Assembly (NCBI RefSeq): GCF_014873945.1
Contig: NZ_JADBEC010000002.1
Location: 434,001 to 498,000 of the forward strand
Direction: 5' to 3'
Length of the DNA stretch: 64,000 nt
From: Rhizobium viscosum
Lineage (GTDB): Bacteria > Pseudomonadota > Alphaproteobacteria > Rhizobiales > Rhizobiaceae
A program made the translations under genes and the position numbers. A model generated the notes under the pieces. It was not told the origin of the DNA. It ran no database searches and saw only the letters and a program-made list of their open reading frames with translations. Positions 44,381 through 53,725 of this stretch are shown one piece after another (position 1 is the stretch's first letter; each line of letters opens with the position of its first letter).

Positions 44381-46324
44381 CTAACTCGCCTGCTTGACGC
44401 GCATGTACCATTCCACCAGCCGGCGAACCTGCCGTTCGGTATAATCCCGCGCGACCATGCGCGAGACGAACTCACTGTGTTTCTTTTCGGTCTCGCTATC
44501 CTTCTTCGATCCGAAGGAGATGACCGGCAGCAAATCCTCAACCTGCGAAAACATCCGCTTTTCGATCACTTCCCGGATTTTTTCATAACTGGTCCAGGAT
44601 GGGTTCTTGCCGCCATTGTGGGCGCGCGACCTGAGGCAGAACTTGACGATCTCGTTGCGGAAATCCTTAGGATTGGCGATGCCCGCGGGTTTTTCGATCT
44701 TCGTTAGCTCCTGGTTCAGAAGTTCGCGGTCGAGCAACTGTCCTGTATCGGGGTCCTTGAAATCGACGTCCTCGATCCAGGCATCGGCGTAATCGACGTA
44801 ACGGTCGAACAGATTCTGACCGTAATCAGAGTAGGATTCCAGATAGGCCTTCTGGATCTCGTTACCGATGAATTCCGCGTAACGCGGCGCCAGTTCTGCC
44901 TTGATGAACTCCATATAGCGCTTTTCCGTCTCCTCGGAAAACTGCTCGCGGCGGATCGCCTGTTCCAGAACATACATTAGATGAACGGGGTCGGCACCGA
45001 TATCCGTTGTGTCGTGGTTGAATGTCGACGCAAGAACTTTAAAGGCGAAACGTGTCGATATTCCGTCCATGCCCTCATCAACGCCTGCTGCATCGCGATA
45101 TTCCTGTACGCTTCTGGCGCGCGGATCAGTTTCCTTCAGGCTTTCGCCGTCATAGGCGCGCATCTTTGAAAAGAGATTGGAATTCTCATGCTTGCGAAGC
45201 CGCGACAGGACGGAGAAGCGGGCCAGCATCTCCAGCGTCGCTGGCGCGCAGGGCGCATCTGCAAGCTCCGAGCCTTCGATCAACTTCTCATAGATTTTCT
45301 GCTCCTCCATGACCCGGAGGCAATAGGGAACCTTGATGACGCAGATGCGGTCGATAAAGGCTTCATTGTTCTTGTTAGCCTTGAAAGTCTGCCATTCCGC
45401 TTCATTCGAATGGGCAAGGATGATGCCCGAGAACGGGATCGCACCGATATTCTCGGTGCCCATGTAATTGTTTTCCTGCGTCGCGGTCAGCAACGGGTGC
45501 AGCATCTTGATCGGCGCCTTGAACATCTCGACGAATTCCAGAATGCCCTGATTGGCGCGATTGAGACCGCCGGAATAGCTGTAGGCGTCTGGATCGTTCT
45601 GCGAATAGTGCTCCAGCTTGCGGATATCGACTTTGCCGACCAGCGACGAGACGTCCTGGTTGTTCTCGTCACCCGGTTCGGTCTTGGAAATCGCGATCTG
45701 GCGAAGCCGGGACGGTTGGATTTTCACGACGCGGAAGCGTGAGATATCGCCGTCGAACTCGTCTAGCCGCTTGAGGCACCATGGGCTCATCAGGCCGCTA
45801 AGGCGGCGGGTAGGGATACCGTATTCTTCCAGCAGCAACGGCCCCATTGCCAGAGGATCGAAGAGATTGAGGGGGCTTTCGAAGACCGGGCTCAAATCAT
45901 CGCCTGCCTTCAGCACATAGATGGGATTGACCTCCATAAGCTGCTTCAAGCGCTCCGCAAGCGAAGACTTGCCACCGCCGACTGGGCCGAGCAGGTAGAG
46001 GATCTGCTTGCGCTCTTCCAGGCCTTGGGCTGCATGCCGGAAGAAGGACACGATCCGCTCGATCGTCTCTTCCATACCGAAAAATCCCGTGAAGGCCGGA
46101 TAGGTTCGGATCGTCCTGTTCATGAAGATCCGCCCGAGCCGCGAATCCTTGGCCGTATCGATGATCTCAGGTTCACCGATTGCTGCCAGAAGCCGCTCTG
46201 TGGCATTGGCATAGGCCATGGGGTCCTTCTTGCATAAGGATAGATAGTCCGCGATAGACATATCCGTCTCGCGGCGAGACTCGTAGTTACGGGTGAACGC
46301 ATCAAATAGGGAGTTGTTCAGCAT
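44381..46324 (-). CDS. PrkA-type serine protein kinase/AAA protein (YeaG)
   Basis: A 647-residue protein. The N-terminal AAA-like domain has P-loop GPVGGGKSS near residues 113-121 and the conserved FGMEETIERIVSFF just before it. The C-terminal PrkA domain runs to the end. Homologues phosphorylate proteins or act as AAA ATPases in stress and nitrogen-starvation adaptation. AGGAGGG precedes the ATG closely. It is the first gene of the prkA-yeaH-spoVR operon. Confidence 0.92.
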   Translation of the reverse strand: MLNNSLFDAFTRNYESRRETDMSIADYLSLCKKDPMAYANATERLLAAIGEPEIIDTAKDSRLGRIFMNRTIRTYPAFTGFFGMEETIERIVSFFRHAAQGLEERKQILYLLGPVGGGKSSLAERLKQLMEVNPIYVLKAGDDLSPVFESPLNLFDPLAMGPLLLEEYGIPTRRLSGLMSPWCLKRLDEFDGDISRFRVVKIQPSRLRQIAISKTEPGDENNQDVSSLVGKVDIRKLEHYSQNDPDAYSYSGGLNRANQGILEFVEMFKAPIKMLHPLLTATQENNYMGTENIGAIPFSGIILAHSNEAEWQTFKANKNNEAFIDRICVIKVPYCLRVMEEQKIYEKLIEGSELADAPCAPATLEMLARFSVLSRLRKHENSNLFSKMRAYDGESLKETDPRARSVQEYRDAAGVDEGMDGISTRFAFKVLASTFNHDTTDIGADPVHLMYVLEQAIRREQFSEETEKRYMEFIKAELAPRYAEFIGNEIQKAYLESYSDYGQNLFDRYVDYADAWIEDVDFKDPDTGQLLDRELLNQELTKIEKPAGIANPKDFRNEIVKFCLRSRAHNGGKNPSWTSYEKIREVIEKRMFSQVEDLLPVISFGSKKDSETEKKHSEFVSRMVARDYTERQVRRLVEWYMRVKQAS

Positions 46325-46908
46325 AGGCCCTCCTATAAAGGTCTGCCTCAGCGATTTTCGCCTTCGCTAAGTAAGATGGTGCGCCAATGTTCCGAAAGAT
46401 CAAGGGCTCCGTAGACGGAAATAAGACATGACTGGCATTCCGGCATCGCTACACAAAAAAGTGCGGGCAGGCCGTCAATTTGATCTCTGAAAATTTACCG
46501 GCTCTATAGCTTTGAAACTGCGCCAGGAGTATTATTCGCGCGCGGTTTTGAGAGACCGCTAATCCACTGTCATTCCAATGACGTGAACACGTGTCGCCGC
46601 GGAATAAGCACAATCTGATTCGCCAAGAGCGACATTTTCTGTCGCCGCAATCCGGTGCGCCTGTAAGAAGGCTCTGCCGAAGCGATAAATCAAGGTAGAG
46701 ATTACGTTAGCAATGCAACCTATTGTATTTGCGGACGAGCCACCCCGAGATGGCTGTCTCTGCTGCGACCTCTTCGCATCAAGTGCTCGTTTCATGATTG
46801 GCCGGGCGAAGCATCGATCAATTTAGCGCGGCTTGACGACTTGTCACTGTCGCGAACTCTCAACCGAGGTTTCTATATGAGGACCCGCTTTGCCGGATAA
46901 CCGATATG
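46325..46908. other. Intergenic region between prkA and dctD
   Basis: A 584-bp gap. The left end should hold the prkA operon promoter. A near-palindrome GACGTGAACACGTGTC lies at about 46581-46596. A small minus-strand reading frame (46559-46795) has no ribosome-binding site or recognisable product and was not called. No -24/-12 element with the required spacing was found here. Confidence 0.5.
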
Positions 46909-48276
46909 TCAGCTCTCAGACTTGGACGCGCTGAAGGCGGCCCGCTCGATGCCATGACGCTGCAGCTTGTCATAAAAGGTCTTGCGTGGAATGCCGAGTG
47001 TTTCGATCGTCCGGCGCACGTCGCCGTCGTTGCGGATCAGCGTTTCGCGGATGATATCGGCCTCATAACGGTCGATCCGCGCCGGCAGAGGTAGGGAGGC
47101 CTCTTTGTTATCCATCCCGTTTTGTCGCGTTTCGGCCGGTGCCGCTTCAAGGCCAAGAACAAAGCGCTCGGCAAAATGTGAGAGCTCACGCACGTTGCCC
47201 GGCCAGTCATGATCTTTCAGGTGATGATGCAACTGCGGCGAAGCCGCGGGAACCGGACGCTTGAAGCGATTGGCCGCCCGTTCGGTGAAATGGGCGAAGA
47301 GGAGCGGGATATCGTCGCGCCGGTCGCGCAGCGGCGGAATGTTGATCGTTACGACATTGAGGCGATAATAGAGGTCCTCGCGGAAATCGCCGCGTTCACG
47401 CGGATCGCCGAGATCGATCTTGGCGGCGGCCACGACACGCAGATCGACCGGCCGCACCTCGTTGGTACCGAGCGGCATGACCTCCCGCATCTCCAGGACG
47501 CGCAACATCTGCACCTGCGCGGACGCCGGCATGCTTTCGATTTCGTCGAGGAATAGCGTTCCACCGCTCGAATGTTCGATGCGGCCGATGCGTTTCTTCT
47601 GGGCGCCGGTGAAGGCCCCGGCCTCGTGGCCAAAAAGCTCACTCTCGATCACGGTTTCCGGCAGAGCGCCGCAATTCAGCGCCACGAAATTTCCGTTCGA
47701 GCGGCGGCTCCAGCGATGCAGCAGGCTTGCCACCACTTCCTTGCCGCTGCCGGTTTCGCCAGTCACCAGGACGTCGACATCGGTGTCGGCGATCTGCCGG
47801 AGCGTTCGTCGCAGGCGCTCCATGGCAGGCGTCTGGCCAATCAGCGGCAGGTCGCCCTGCGCCTGCTCGGCCGCTTCGCGCAGCGACCGATTGTCGAGCA
47901 CGAGCCCGCGCTTTTCAGCGGCACGATGCACGCTTTGCACCAGCCTGTCGGCTGCGAAGGGCTTGGTGATGAAGTCATAGGCCCCGTCCTGGATTGCCTT
48001 GACGGCCATCGGGATATCGCCATGCCCTGTGACCAGGATTACCGGCAGGTCTTCATCCAGCCGGCGGATACGATCGAAGAGCTGCAGACCATCGATATGC
48101 GGCATGCGGATATCGGAAACAACGACCCCGCAAAAATCCGCGTTCAGATCCTTCAACGCTTCGGTAGCAGCGGAAAAGGTCGAAACAGAAAAGCCGGCAA
48201 GCTCCAGCGTCTGTTTCGTCGCCTTCAGGAGATCCTTGTCGTCATCGATAAGGAAGACGGGGATTGCTTCACTCAT
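46909..48276 (-). CDS. dctD: C4-dicarboxylate response regulator DctD (NtrC family)
   Basis: A 455-residue sigma-54 activator. The receiver domain has the phospho-acceptor D55 (VVVSDIRMPHIDG). The AAA domain carries Walker A GETGSGKE and the sigma-54 contact loop GAFTGA. The C-terminal helix-turn-helix is RRTIETLGIPRKTFYDKL. It is activated by DctB and drives dctA expression. Its start overlaps the dctB stop by four bases. Confidence 0.94.
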   Translation of the reverse strand: MSEAIPVFLIDDDKDLLKATKQTLELAGFSVSTFSAATEALKDLNADFCGVVVSDIRMPHIDGLQLFDRIRRLDEDLPVILVTGHGDIPMAVKAIQDGAYDFITKPFAADRLVQSVHRAAEKRGLVLDNRSLREAAEQAQGDLPLIGQTPAMERLRRTLRQIADTDVDVLVTGETGSGKEVVASLLHRWSRRSNGNFVALNCGALPETVIESELFGHEAGAFTGAQKKRIGRIEHSSGGTLFLDEIESMPASAQVQMLRVLEMREVMPLGTNEVRPVDLRVVAAAKIDLGDPRERGDFREDLYYRLNVVTINIPPLRDRRDDIPLLFAHFTERAANRFKRPVPAASPQLHHHLKDHDWPGNVRELSHFAERFVLGLEAAPAETRQNGMDNKEASLPLPARIDRYEADIIRETLIRNDGDVRRTIETLGIPRKTFYDKLQRHGIERAAFSASKSES

Positions 48277-50135
48277 GCCTGTGCTTTCTGCAGATGAACG
48301 GTAAAGCGGGTGCCGCTCTCGTTGCTGTCGACCTCGATACGGCCGCCATAATCGGCAACGATATCCTTGGAGATGACGAGACCAAGGCCTAGGCCCTTTT
48401 CCTTCGAGGTATTGAAAGGCGAAAAGAGCGAGCCGAGGATGTCCTCCGATATGCCGGGACCGTTATCGACGACTGTCACCGCCACCTCGCTGTCCGTCTC
48501 CTCGCAGAAGACCTCAACCTTCGCGCCCTCCCTGCCTTCCAGCGCTTCCAGCGCGTTCTGGAAAAGGTTGATCAGCACCTGCTCCAGCCGGATGCGATTG
48601 CCACTCACTTTCAGACCGACCGACGGCAGCCTGATATCGAGCGCATCCAATCGGCCGGCAAACCGGCTCCGCAGCAGAACGACTGCGCCTTCGATGACGG
48701 CGCGTAGTTCTATCGGTTCCGCCGCAGTGCGGCCTTTGCGGGCAAAGGCCTTCAACTCCTCGGTGATGGTGCCGATGCGCTCCGTCAGGCTGGCAATCGC
48801 ATCGAGATTGTCGTCGGCCGGTCCCGGCTGCTGGCGTTTGAGGAAGGTTCGGGCATTGTCGGCATAGGCGCGGATCGTTGCGACCGGCTGGTTGATCTCA
48901 TGCGCCACGCCTGCGGCGACCTGTCCGAGGATCGCCAGGCGATTTGCCTGCACGAGTTCCTGCTGCACCACCTGTAGCCTTGCTTCGGTGGCGCGATGGT
49001 CCGTTATCTCCTCCTGCAGACGGTCACGGGCGCGGCTCAGGTCCTGAGTGCGCTCCAGCACCCGGCGCTCCAGCTCCTCGCGGGCGGCGCGCTCGGTCGC
49101 GATACGCATGACGACGATCTGGCGGCGACGCAGCAGGAAGGTCATGATTGCCAGCACGGGAATGAGAGCGGCCAAAGTCAGCAGCCGCCATTCACGCACC
49201 GAAGAGGCGATCGGCGCTTCGGTCGGCACGAGATATTCGAGTTGCCAGGATGTCGACGGCACCTCCGTGCGCAATCGCAGGAATTCGCCCTCCCCGGCGC
49301 CCGGCATGACGGCATGGACGATTGTGGCTCCAGGCCTCAGCGCTTGCCGCTCCTCGATCGGGAGGGGCAGCAACGGCGCCTCGCCGAATTGCAAGCTCGT
49401 CCTGATCGCCGCAAGGCTTTCCTGCGGCAGAGGCTTCGCCGTCATAAAACGCCAGGACGGCAGGCTGGTGATGAGCACGACGCCGTGCTCATCGATGACA
49501 TAGGCAGGCCGGACCGCATCGCGCCAGTCGGATTCCAGCTGATCGAACTCCATCTTGACGACGACGACGCCAAGCGGATCAGCGGCATCCCCGACCCGCC
49601 GGGAAATATAAAGGCCCGGCCGGTTGCTGACATTGCCAAGCGCGAAATGCTCCGCCGTGCCCGTTTCCATCGCGCGGCGGAAATAATCGCGGAAGGAATA
49701 GTCGTTGCCGACAAAACTTAAGGGCTCCTGCCAGTTGCTGGACGCGATCGCGATGCCGTTCCTGCCGGTTACATAGAGAACAGAGGCGCGGGTGCCGGCG
49801 ACAAGGCTCTGGAGCTTGCGGTCAAGCCCCATGACAGCCTCTCCCTGCCCCGAGGCCAAAGCATCTCGCACCTGCTGGTCATCGGCAAGGAGCAGCGGCA
49901 GAGCCCGCGGCCCTTCGAGCACGGCACGCAGCAGCGCCACCTTGAGATTGGCGTCGGTCTGCCCCTGATCCTCCAGCGCTGCAATTGCCTGCAGGCGGCC
50001 ATAAATGCCGGCGCCGTAAAGGGCCGTTCCGATGAGGACCGCGGCGAGCGCCGCAAAGATCAGCCAGACGGACCGGGAGCGCCGGCCAAGCTGTTCAGGC
50101 GTCAGTAAACGTTCGTTTGCAGTCCTCTGGAGCAT
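48273..50135 (-). CDS. dctB: C4-dicarboxylate sensor histidine kinase DctB
   Basis: About 620 residues. A transmembrane helix (WLIFAALAAVLIGTALYGAG) is followed by a periplasmic double-PAS sensor region, a second helix (LLTLAALIPVLAIMTFLL), a coiled coil and a kinase core with the H-box GVAHEINQPVATIRAYADN and ATP-binding boxes NLFQNALEAL and DNGPGISE. It senses dicarboxylates outside the cell and phosphorylates DctD. ATG 50135 is preferred because upstream alternatives (50150, 50174) would lie within or beyond the DctD site; the length then matches known DctB proteins. Confidence 0.93.
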   Translation of the reverse strand: MLQRTANERLLTPEQLGRRSRSVWLIFAALAAVLIGTALYGAGIYGRLQAIAALEDQGQTDANLKVALLRAVLEGPRALPLLLADDQQVRDALASGQGEAVMGLDRKLQSLVAGTRASVLYVTGRNGIAIASSNWQEPLSFVGNDYSFRDYFRRAMETGTAEHFALGNVSNRPGLYISRRVGDAADPLGVVVVKMEFDQLESDWRDAVRPAYVIDEHGVVLITSLPSWRFMTAKPLPQESLAAIRTSLQFGEAPLLPLPIEERQALRPGATIVHAVMPGAGEGEFLRLRTEVPSTSWQLEYLVPTEAPIASSVREWRLLTLAALIPVLAIMTFLLRRRQIVVMRIATERAAREELERRVLERTQDLSRARDRLQEEITDHRATEARLQVVQQELVQANRLAILGQVAAGVAHEINQPVATIRAYADNARTFLKRQQPGPADDNLDAIASLTERIGTITEELKAFARKGRTAAEPIELRAVIEGAVVLLRSRFAGRLDALDIRLPSVGLKVSGNRIRLEQVLINLFQNALEALEGREGAKVEVFCEETDSEVAVTVVDNGPGISEDILGSLFSPFNTSKEKGLGLGLVISKDIVADYGGRIEVDSNESGTRFTVHLQKAQA

Positions 50136-50142
50136 GGCCGTA

Positions 50143-50195
50143 TTGTGCATATTTTCGCACGGCCAGCAAATCACTTTGTGCGAAAAACCGCACTA
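50143..50195. promoter_or_regulatory. Two DctD upstream activating sites
   Basis: Two imperfect palindromes lie in the dctB-dctA gap: TTGTGCATATTTTCGCAC (50143-50160; GTGC/GCAC) and TTGTGCGAAAAACCGCACTA (50176-50195; GTGCG/CGCAC). Spacing and sequence fit the paired upstream sites described for rhizobial dctA, where DctD binds. They stand about 60-115 bp upstream of the -24/-12 promoter. Confidence 0.8.
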
Positions 50196-50256
50196 TTGGA
50201 TCTGCGCCAACCAGACAGATTCAACAATATCAACGAATTAGGAAATCGGAAGAAAC

Positions 50257-50272
50257 TGGCACGCGCGTTGCA
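50257..50272 (+). promoter_or_regulatory. Sigma-54 promoter of dctA
   Basis: TGGCACGCGCGTTGCA is a perfect -24/-12 element with GG and GC separated by ten bases. Transcription should start near 50284, leaving a leader of about 75 bases before the dctA ATG. Confidence 0.93.
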
Positions 50273-50357
50273 AAACAAGTCCTCATCAGTCGGGAGGCTG
50301 TTTGACCATCATGACTTGGCCGTCGCCCTATTGGCGTCCGGCATAGTGGAGGACACC

Positions 50358-51692
50358 ATGGATATTGCAATGCACGCCGCTACAGAACGCGGCAAAACTC
50401 CCTTTTACCGGCACCTCTATGTGCAGGTTCTCGCCGCCATCGCCGCCGGCATTCTGCTCGGCCACTTCTACCCTTCTCTCGGCGCTTCGCTGCAGCCACT
50501 CGGAGACGCCTTCATCAAGCTCGTGCGCATGGTGATCGCGCCCGTGATCTTCCTGACTGTCACGACCGGCATTGCCGGCATGGCCGATCTCAAGAAGTTC
50601 GGCCGCGTGGTCGGCAAGGCGCTCGGCTACTTTCTCGTCTTTTCGACGCTGGCGCTCGTTGTTGGCCTCGTCGTTTCCAACGTGCTGCAGCCCGGTGCCG
50701 GCATGCATATCGATCCGGCAACGCTCGATACCAAGGCCGTCAACAATTACGCCGCCCAGGCACATGACGCGACGATCATCGGCTTCCTGATGAACATCAT
50801 TCCGGACACGATTGTCGGCGCCTTCGCCAAGGGCGACATCCTGCAGGTGCTGTTCTTCTCCGTCGTCTTCGGCATTGCTCTGGGTTCCGTCGGTGAACGC
50901 GGCAAGCCCGTGCTCGACTTCTTCCAGGTCCTGACCGCTCCGGTCTTCCGCCTCGTCGCGATCCTGATGAAGTTCGCGCCGATCGGCGCCTTCGGCGCCA
51001 TGGCCTTTACCATCGGCAAATACGGTATCGGCGCGATCGCCAACCTCGCCTTCCTGATCGGCACCTTCTATCTGACGTCGCTGCTTTTCGTGCTGATCGT
51101 GCTCGGCGCGGTTGCCCGCTACAACGGCTTCTCCATCCTGGCGCTGCTCCGTTATATCAAGGAAGAGCTGCTGCTGGTGCTCGGCACCTCGTCGTCTGAA
51201 GCCGCCCTGCCCGGTCTGATGAACAAGATGGAACGCGCCGGCTGCAAGCGCTCGGTCGTCGGCCTCGTCATTCCGACCGGCTATTCCTTCAATCTTGACG
51301 GCACCAATATCTACATGACGCTGGCAGCCCTCTTCATCGCCCAGGCGACGGATACGCATCTGACCTTCGGCGATCAGATCCTGCTGCTGCTCGTGGCGAT
51401 GCTGAGCTCCAAGGGTGCCGCCGGCATTACCGGTGCCGGCTTCATTACGCTTGCTGCCACGCTCTCGGTCGTTCCCTCTGTTCCGATCGCCGGCATGGCG
51501 CTCATCCTCGGCATCGACCGCTTTATGTCGGAATGCCGGGCATTGACGAACCTCGTCGGCAATGCCGTCGCGACTATCGTCGTGGCCCGTTGGGAAAACG
51601 AGCTCGACCAGACCCGCTTCGCTGCCGCAATGGCCGGCAATTTCCGCGACGACAGCGACGCGCTTGTTCCAGTGGCGCAGCCCGCCGAATAG
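50358..51692 (+). CDS. dctA: C4-dicarboxylate transporter DctA
   Basis: A 444-residue sodium/proton-dicarboxylate symporter of the DAACS family, which brings succinate, malate and fumarate into free-living cells and bacteroids. Signature regions include SSSEAALPGLMNKME, the PTGYSFNLDGTNIYMTLA hairpin and SKGAAGITGAGFITLAATL. ATG 50358 follows GGAGG by five bases and gives the length of known rhizobial DctA. It is expressed from the sigma-54 promoter under DctBD control. Confidence 0.95.
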   Translation: MDIAMHAATERGKTPFYRHLYVQVLAAIAAGILLGHFYPSLGASLQPLGDAFIKLVRMVIAPVIFLTVTTGIAGMADLKKFGRVVGKALGYFLVFSTLALVVGLVVSNVLQPGAGMHIDPATLDTKAVNNYAAQAHDATIIGFLMNIIPDTIVGAFAKGDILQVLFFSVVFGIALGSVGERGKPVLDFFQVLTAPVFRLVAILMKFAPIGAFGAMAFTIGKYGIGAIANLAFLIGTFYLTSLLFVLIVLGAVARYNGFSILALLRYIKEELLLVLGTSSSEAALPGLMNKMERAGCKRSVVGLVIPTGYSFNLDGTNIYMTLAALFIAQATDTHLTFGDQILLLLVAMLSSKGAAGITGAGFITLAATLSVVPSVPIAGMALILGIDRFMSECRALTNLVGNAVATIVVARWENELDQTRFAAAMAGNFRDDSDALVPVAQPAE

Positions 51693-51705
51693 ACGCTGGC
51701 AAAAC

Positions 51706-51741
51706 AAATCCGCCGCCAGTCATACGATTGGCGGCGGATTT
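51706..51741. terminator. Bidirectional terminator between dctA and the sugar importer operon
   Basis: AAATCCGCCGCCA (51706-51718) pairs perfectly over 13 bp with TGGCGGCGGATTT (51729-51741). A T-rich tail follows on the plus strand and an A/T-flank exists on the other side, so it can serve both convergent transcripts. Confidence 0.85.
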
Positions 51742-51779
51742 CATTTGGACATGTCCGGATCGTCAGCGATCCCTCAGAT

Positions 51780-52853
51780 TTAAAGCGCCAGACCCGTGCC
51801 GCGGTCGAAGATATGGACCTGCTCGCTGGCGATATTGGCCTCGAAACGGGCGCCGTAGCGGGCTGCATAATCCCCATCCACCACGGCCGTGACCGGCTGA
51901 CCAGCCAAATCAAAGACGACATGCGTCTGGGCACCGGTCGGCTCGACAAGAAGGGTCTGGCCGGCAAGCGCATTTCCATCCCTGCCGCCCGGCGTCAGAT
52001 GCTCGGGACGCAGGCCGACGGTCACCGCTTGGCCGGGACGGACCTTGCGGTCCGGCGCGATGCGGATCGCCGTGCCATCCGAAAGACGCGCCGCCGGCTT
52101 ACCGTTTTCGCCTTCCACCGTGCCATCGAGCATATTCATCGCCGGCGATCCAATGAACGCAGCGACGAAGAGATTTGCCGGCTTCCTATAGAGTTCGAGG
52201 GGTGTACCCTGCTGCTCCACCCTGCCGTGATTGAGCACGACGATACGGTCGGCAAGCGTCATCGCCTCGATCTGGTCATGCGTGACATAGATCGAAGTCG
52301 TCTTGACCTTCTGGTGCAACGTCTTGATTTCCGAGCGCATCTGCACACGCAGTTTGGCATCGAGGTTGGACAATGGTTCGTCGAACAAGAAGACGGCGGG
52401 ATTTCGCACGATGGCGCGTCCCATAGCAACGCGTTGGCGCTGACCGCCGGAGAGCTGGGCCGGCTTGCGGTCGAGCAACTGGGCAAGATCCAGCATGCGG
52501 GCGGCTTCCGCGACGCGGCTTTCGATCTCCGGTTTCGCCACCCCGGCCAGCTTCAAATTGAAGCCCATGTTCTCGGCAACGGTCATATGCGGATAAAGCG
52601 CGTAGGACTGGAAGACCATGGCGATGTTGCGTTCGCGCGGCGTCATGCCATTGACGACAGCGCCGCCGATCGTGATCTCACCGTCCGTGATCTCCTCAAG
52701 GCCGGCGATCATCCGCAGCAGCGTCGATTTTCCGCAGCCTGACGGCCCGACGAGGGCGACGAAGTCCCCATCCTCGATATCAAGCGAAATGCCGTGGATG
52801 ACGGCGACCGCGCCATAAGCCTTGCGAATATCGTTCAGTGAAACAGACGCCAT
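51780..52853 (-). CDS. ABC sugar importer ATPase (UgpC/MalK type)
   Basis: A 357-residue ATPase beginning MASVSLNDIRKAYGAVAVIH. Walker A GPSGCGKST, signature LSGGQRQRVAMGRA, Walker B LFDEPLSNLDAKLRV and switch YVTHDQIEAMTLAD are complete, followed by a TOBE-type regulatory domain. GGAGG lies 7 bp before the ATG. It is the last gene of a four-gene importer operon and lies 23 bp after the permease gene. It is a second, distinct set from the importer at 4-11 kb. Confidence 0.92.
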   Translation of the reverse strand: MASVSLNDIRKAYGAVAVIHGISLDIEDGDFVALVGPSGCGKSTLLRMIAGLEEITDGEITIGGAVVNGMTPRERNIAMVFQSYALYPHMTVAENMGFNLKLAGVAKPEIESRVAEAARMLDLAQLLDRKPAQLSGGQRQRVAMGRAIVRNPAVFLFDEPLSNLDAKLRVQMRSEIKTLHQKVKTTSIYVTHDQIEAMTLADRIVVLNHGRVEQQGTPLELYRKPANLFVAAFIGSPAMNMLDGTVEGENGKPAARLSDGTAIRIAPDRKVRPGQAVTVGLRPEHLTPGGRDGNALAGQTLLVEPTGAQTHVVFDLAGQPVTAVVDGDYAARYGARFEANIASEQVHIFDRGTGLAL

Positions 52854-52876
52854 GATTGCACCTCCAATGGCTCGGC

Positions 52877-53725
52877 TCAGGACTTCACGGCGCCGGCGGT
52901 CAATCCGGCGATGATGTGCTTCTGGGCGACGAAAAAGACGATGATGGTCGGCAGGATGGTGAGCGTGATGAAAGCCAGCACCAATTGCCATTCCGTGCCG
53001 TATTCGCCGCGATAGATCATGATGCCGAGCGGCCAGGGATATTTCGATTCCGAATTCAGCATGATCAGCGGCAGGATGTAACTGTTCCAGCTGCCGACGA
53101 AGGAGATGATGCTGACGGTGGCGACGATCGGACGGGAAAGCGGCAGTGAGACATGCCAGAAGAAGCGCAGATAGCCGCAACCATCGACAAAGGCCGCCTG
53201 GAACAATTCTTCCGGAAGATTGCGGAAATAGTTGCGAAACAAGAGGATGCTCATACCGAGACCGAAGGCCACCTGCGGCAGCACCACGCCCCAGTAGGTG
53301 TTCAATAGGCCGAGATCGCGGATGCGGATGAAGAGCGGCAGGATCGCGGTCGCCGCCGGAAACATCAGGCCGAGCAGGAAATAATTGAGCAGGAAGGACG
53401 AGCCGAAGAAGCGGACATGGGCAAAGGCGAAAGCCGCCATGGACGAGACGATCAGCGTCAAGAGAACGGTGAGGGCCGCGATAACAAGCGAATTGCCGAT
53501 CTGCAGCCAGTAGCGCTCGCCGAAGAGGATGTCGGTATAGTTCGTCCATTGCCATTCCACCGGCAAGCCGAACGGATTGGTGCGCAGATCGCCCAGCGTC
53601 TTGAAGCCGCCGAGCGCAGTCGTCAGCAGCGGCACGAGGACGATCGCCGCAATCAGGCTCAGCGACACGTAGAGATAGATGCGGGTCGAAGCGCGCATGC
53701 GGATGGAAGAGCTCATATCAGTCAT
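52877..53725 (-). CDS. ABC sugar importer permease (MalG type)
   Basis: A 282-residue inner-membrane permease. The first helix is YLYVSLSLIAAIVLVPLLTT and the EAA-type loop reads QAAFVDGCGYLRFFWHVSLP. It begins eight bases inside the end of the MalF-type permease gene, so translation is coupled. Confidence 0.9.
   Translation of the reverse strand: MTDMSSSIRMRASTRIYLYVSLSLIAAIVLVPLLTTALGGFKTLGDLRTNPFGLPVEWQWTNYTDILFGERYWLQIGNSLVIAALTVLLTLIVSSMAAFAFAHVRFFGSSFLLNYFLLGLMFPAATAILPLFIRIRDLGLLNTYWGVVLPQVAFGLGMSILLFRNYFRNLPEELFQAAFVDGCGYLRFFWHVSLPLSRPIVATVSIISFVGSWNSYILPLIMLNSESKYPWPLGIMIYRGEYGTEWQLVLAFITLTILPTIIVFFVAQKHIIAGLTAGAVKS

Noticed and set aside
46430..46460. TGGCATTCCGGCATCGC as a possible -24/-12 promoter before prkA
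   Set aside because: GG and GC are 12 bases apart, not 10, so it does not fit a sigma-54 promoter.
46559..46795. 78-codon minus-strand frame between prkA and dctD
   Set aside because: No ribosome-binding site, no recognisable features, and base composition unlike genes of this genome.
50328..51707. 459-codon open frame antisense to dctA
   Set aside because: It lies opposite a certain gene, is rich in charged low-complexity residues typical of antisense frames in high-GC DNA, and has no family features.
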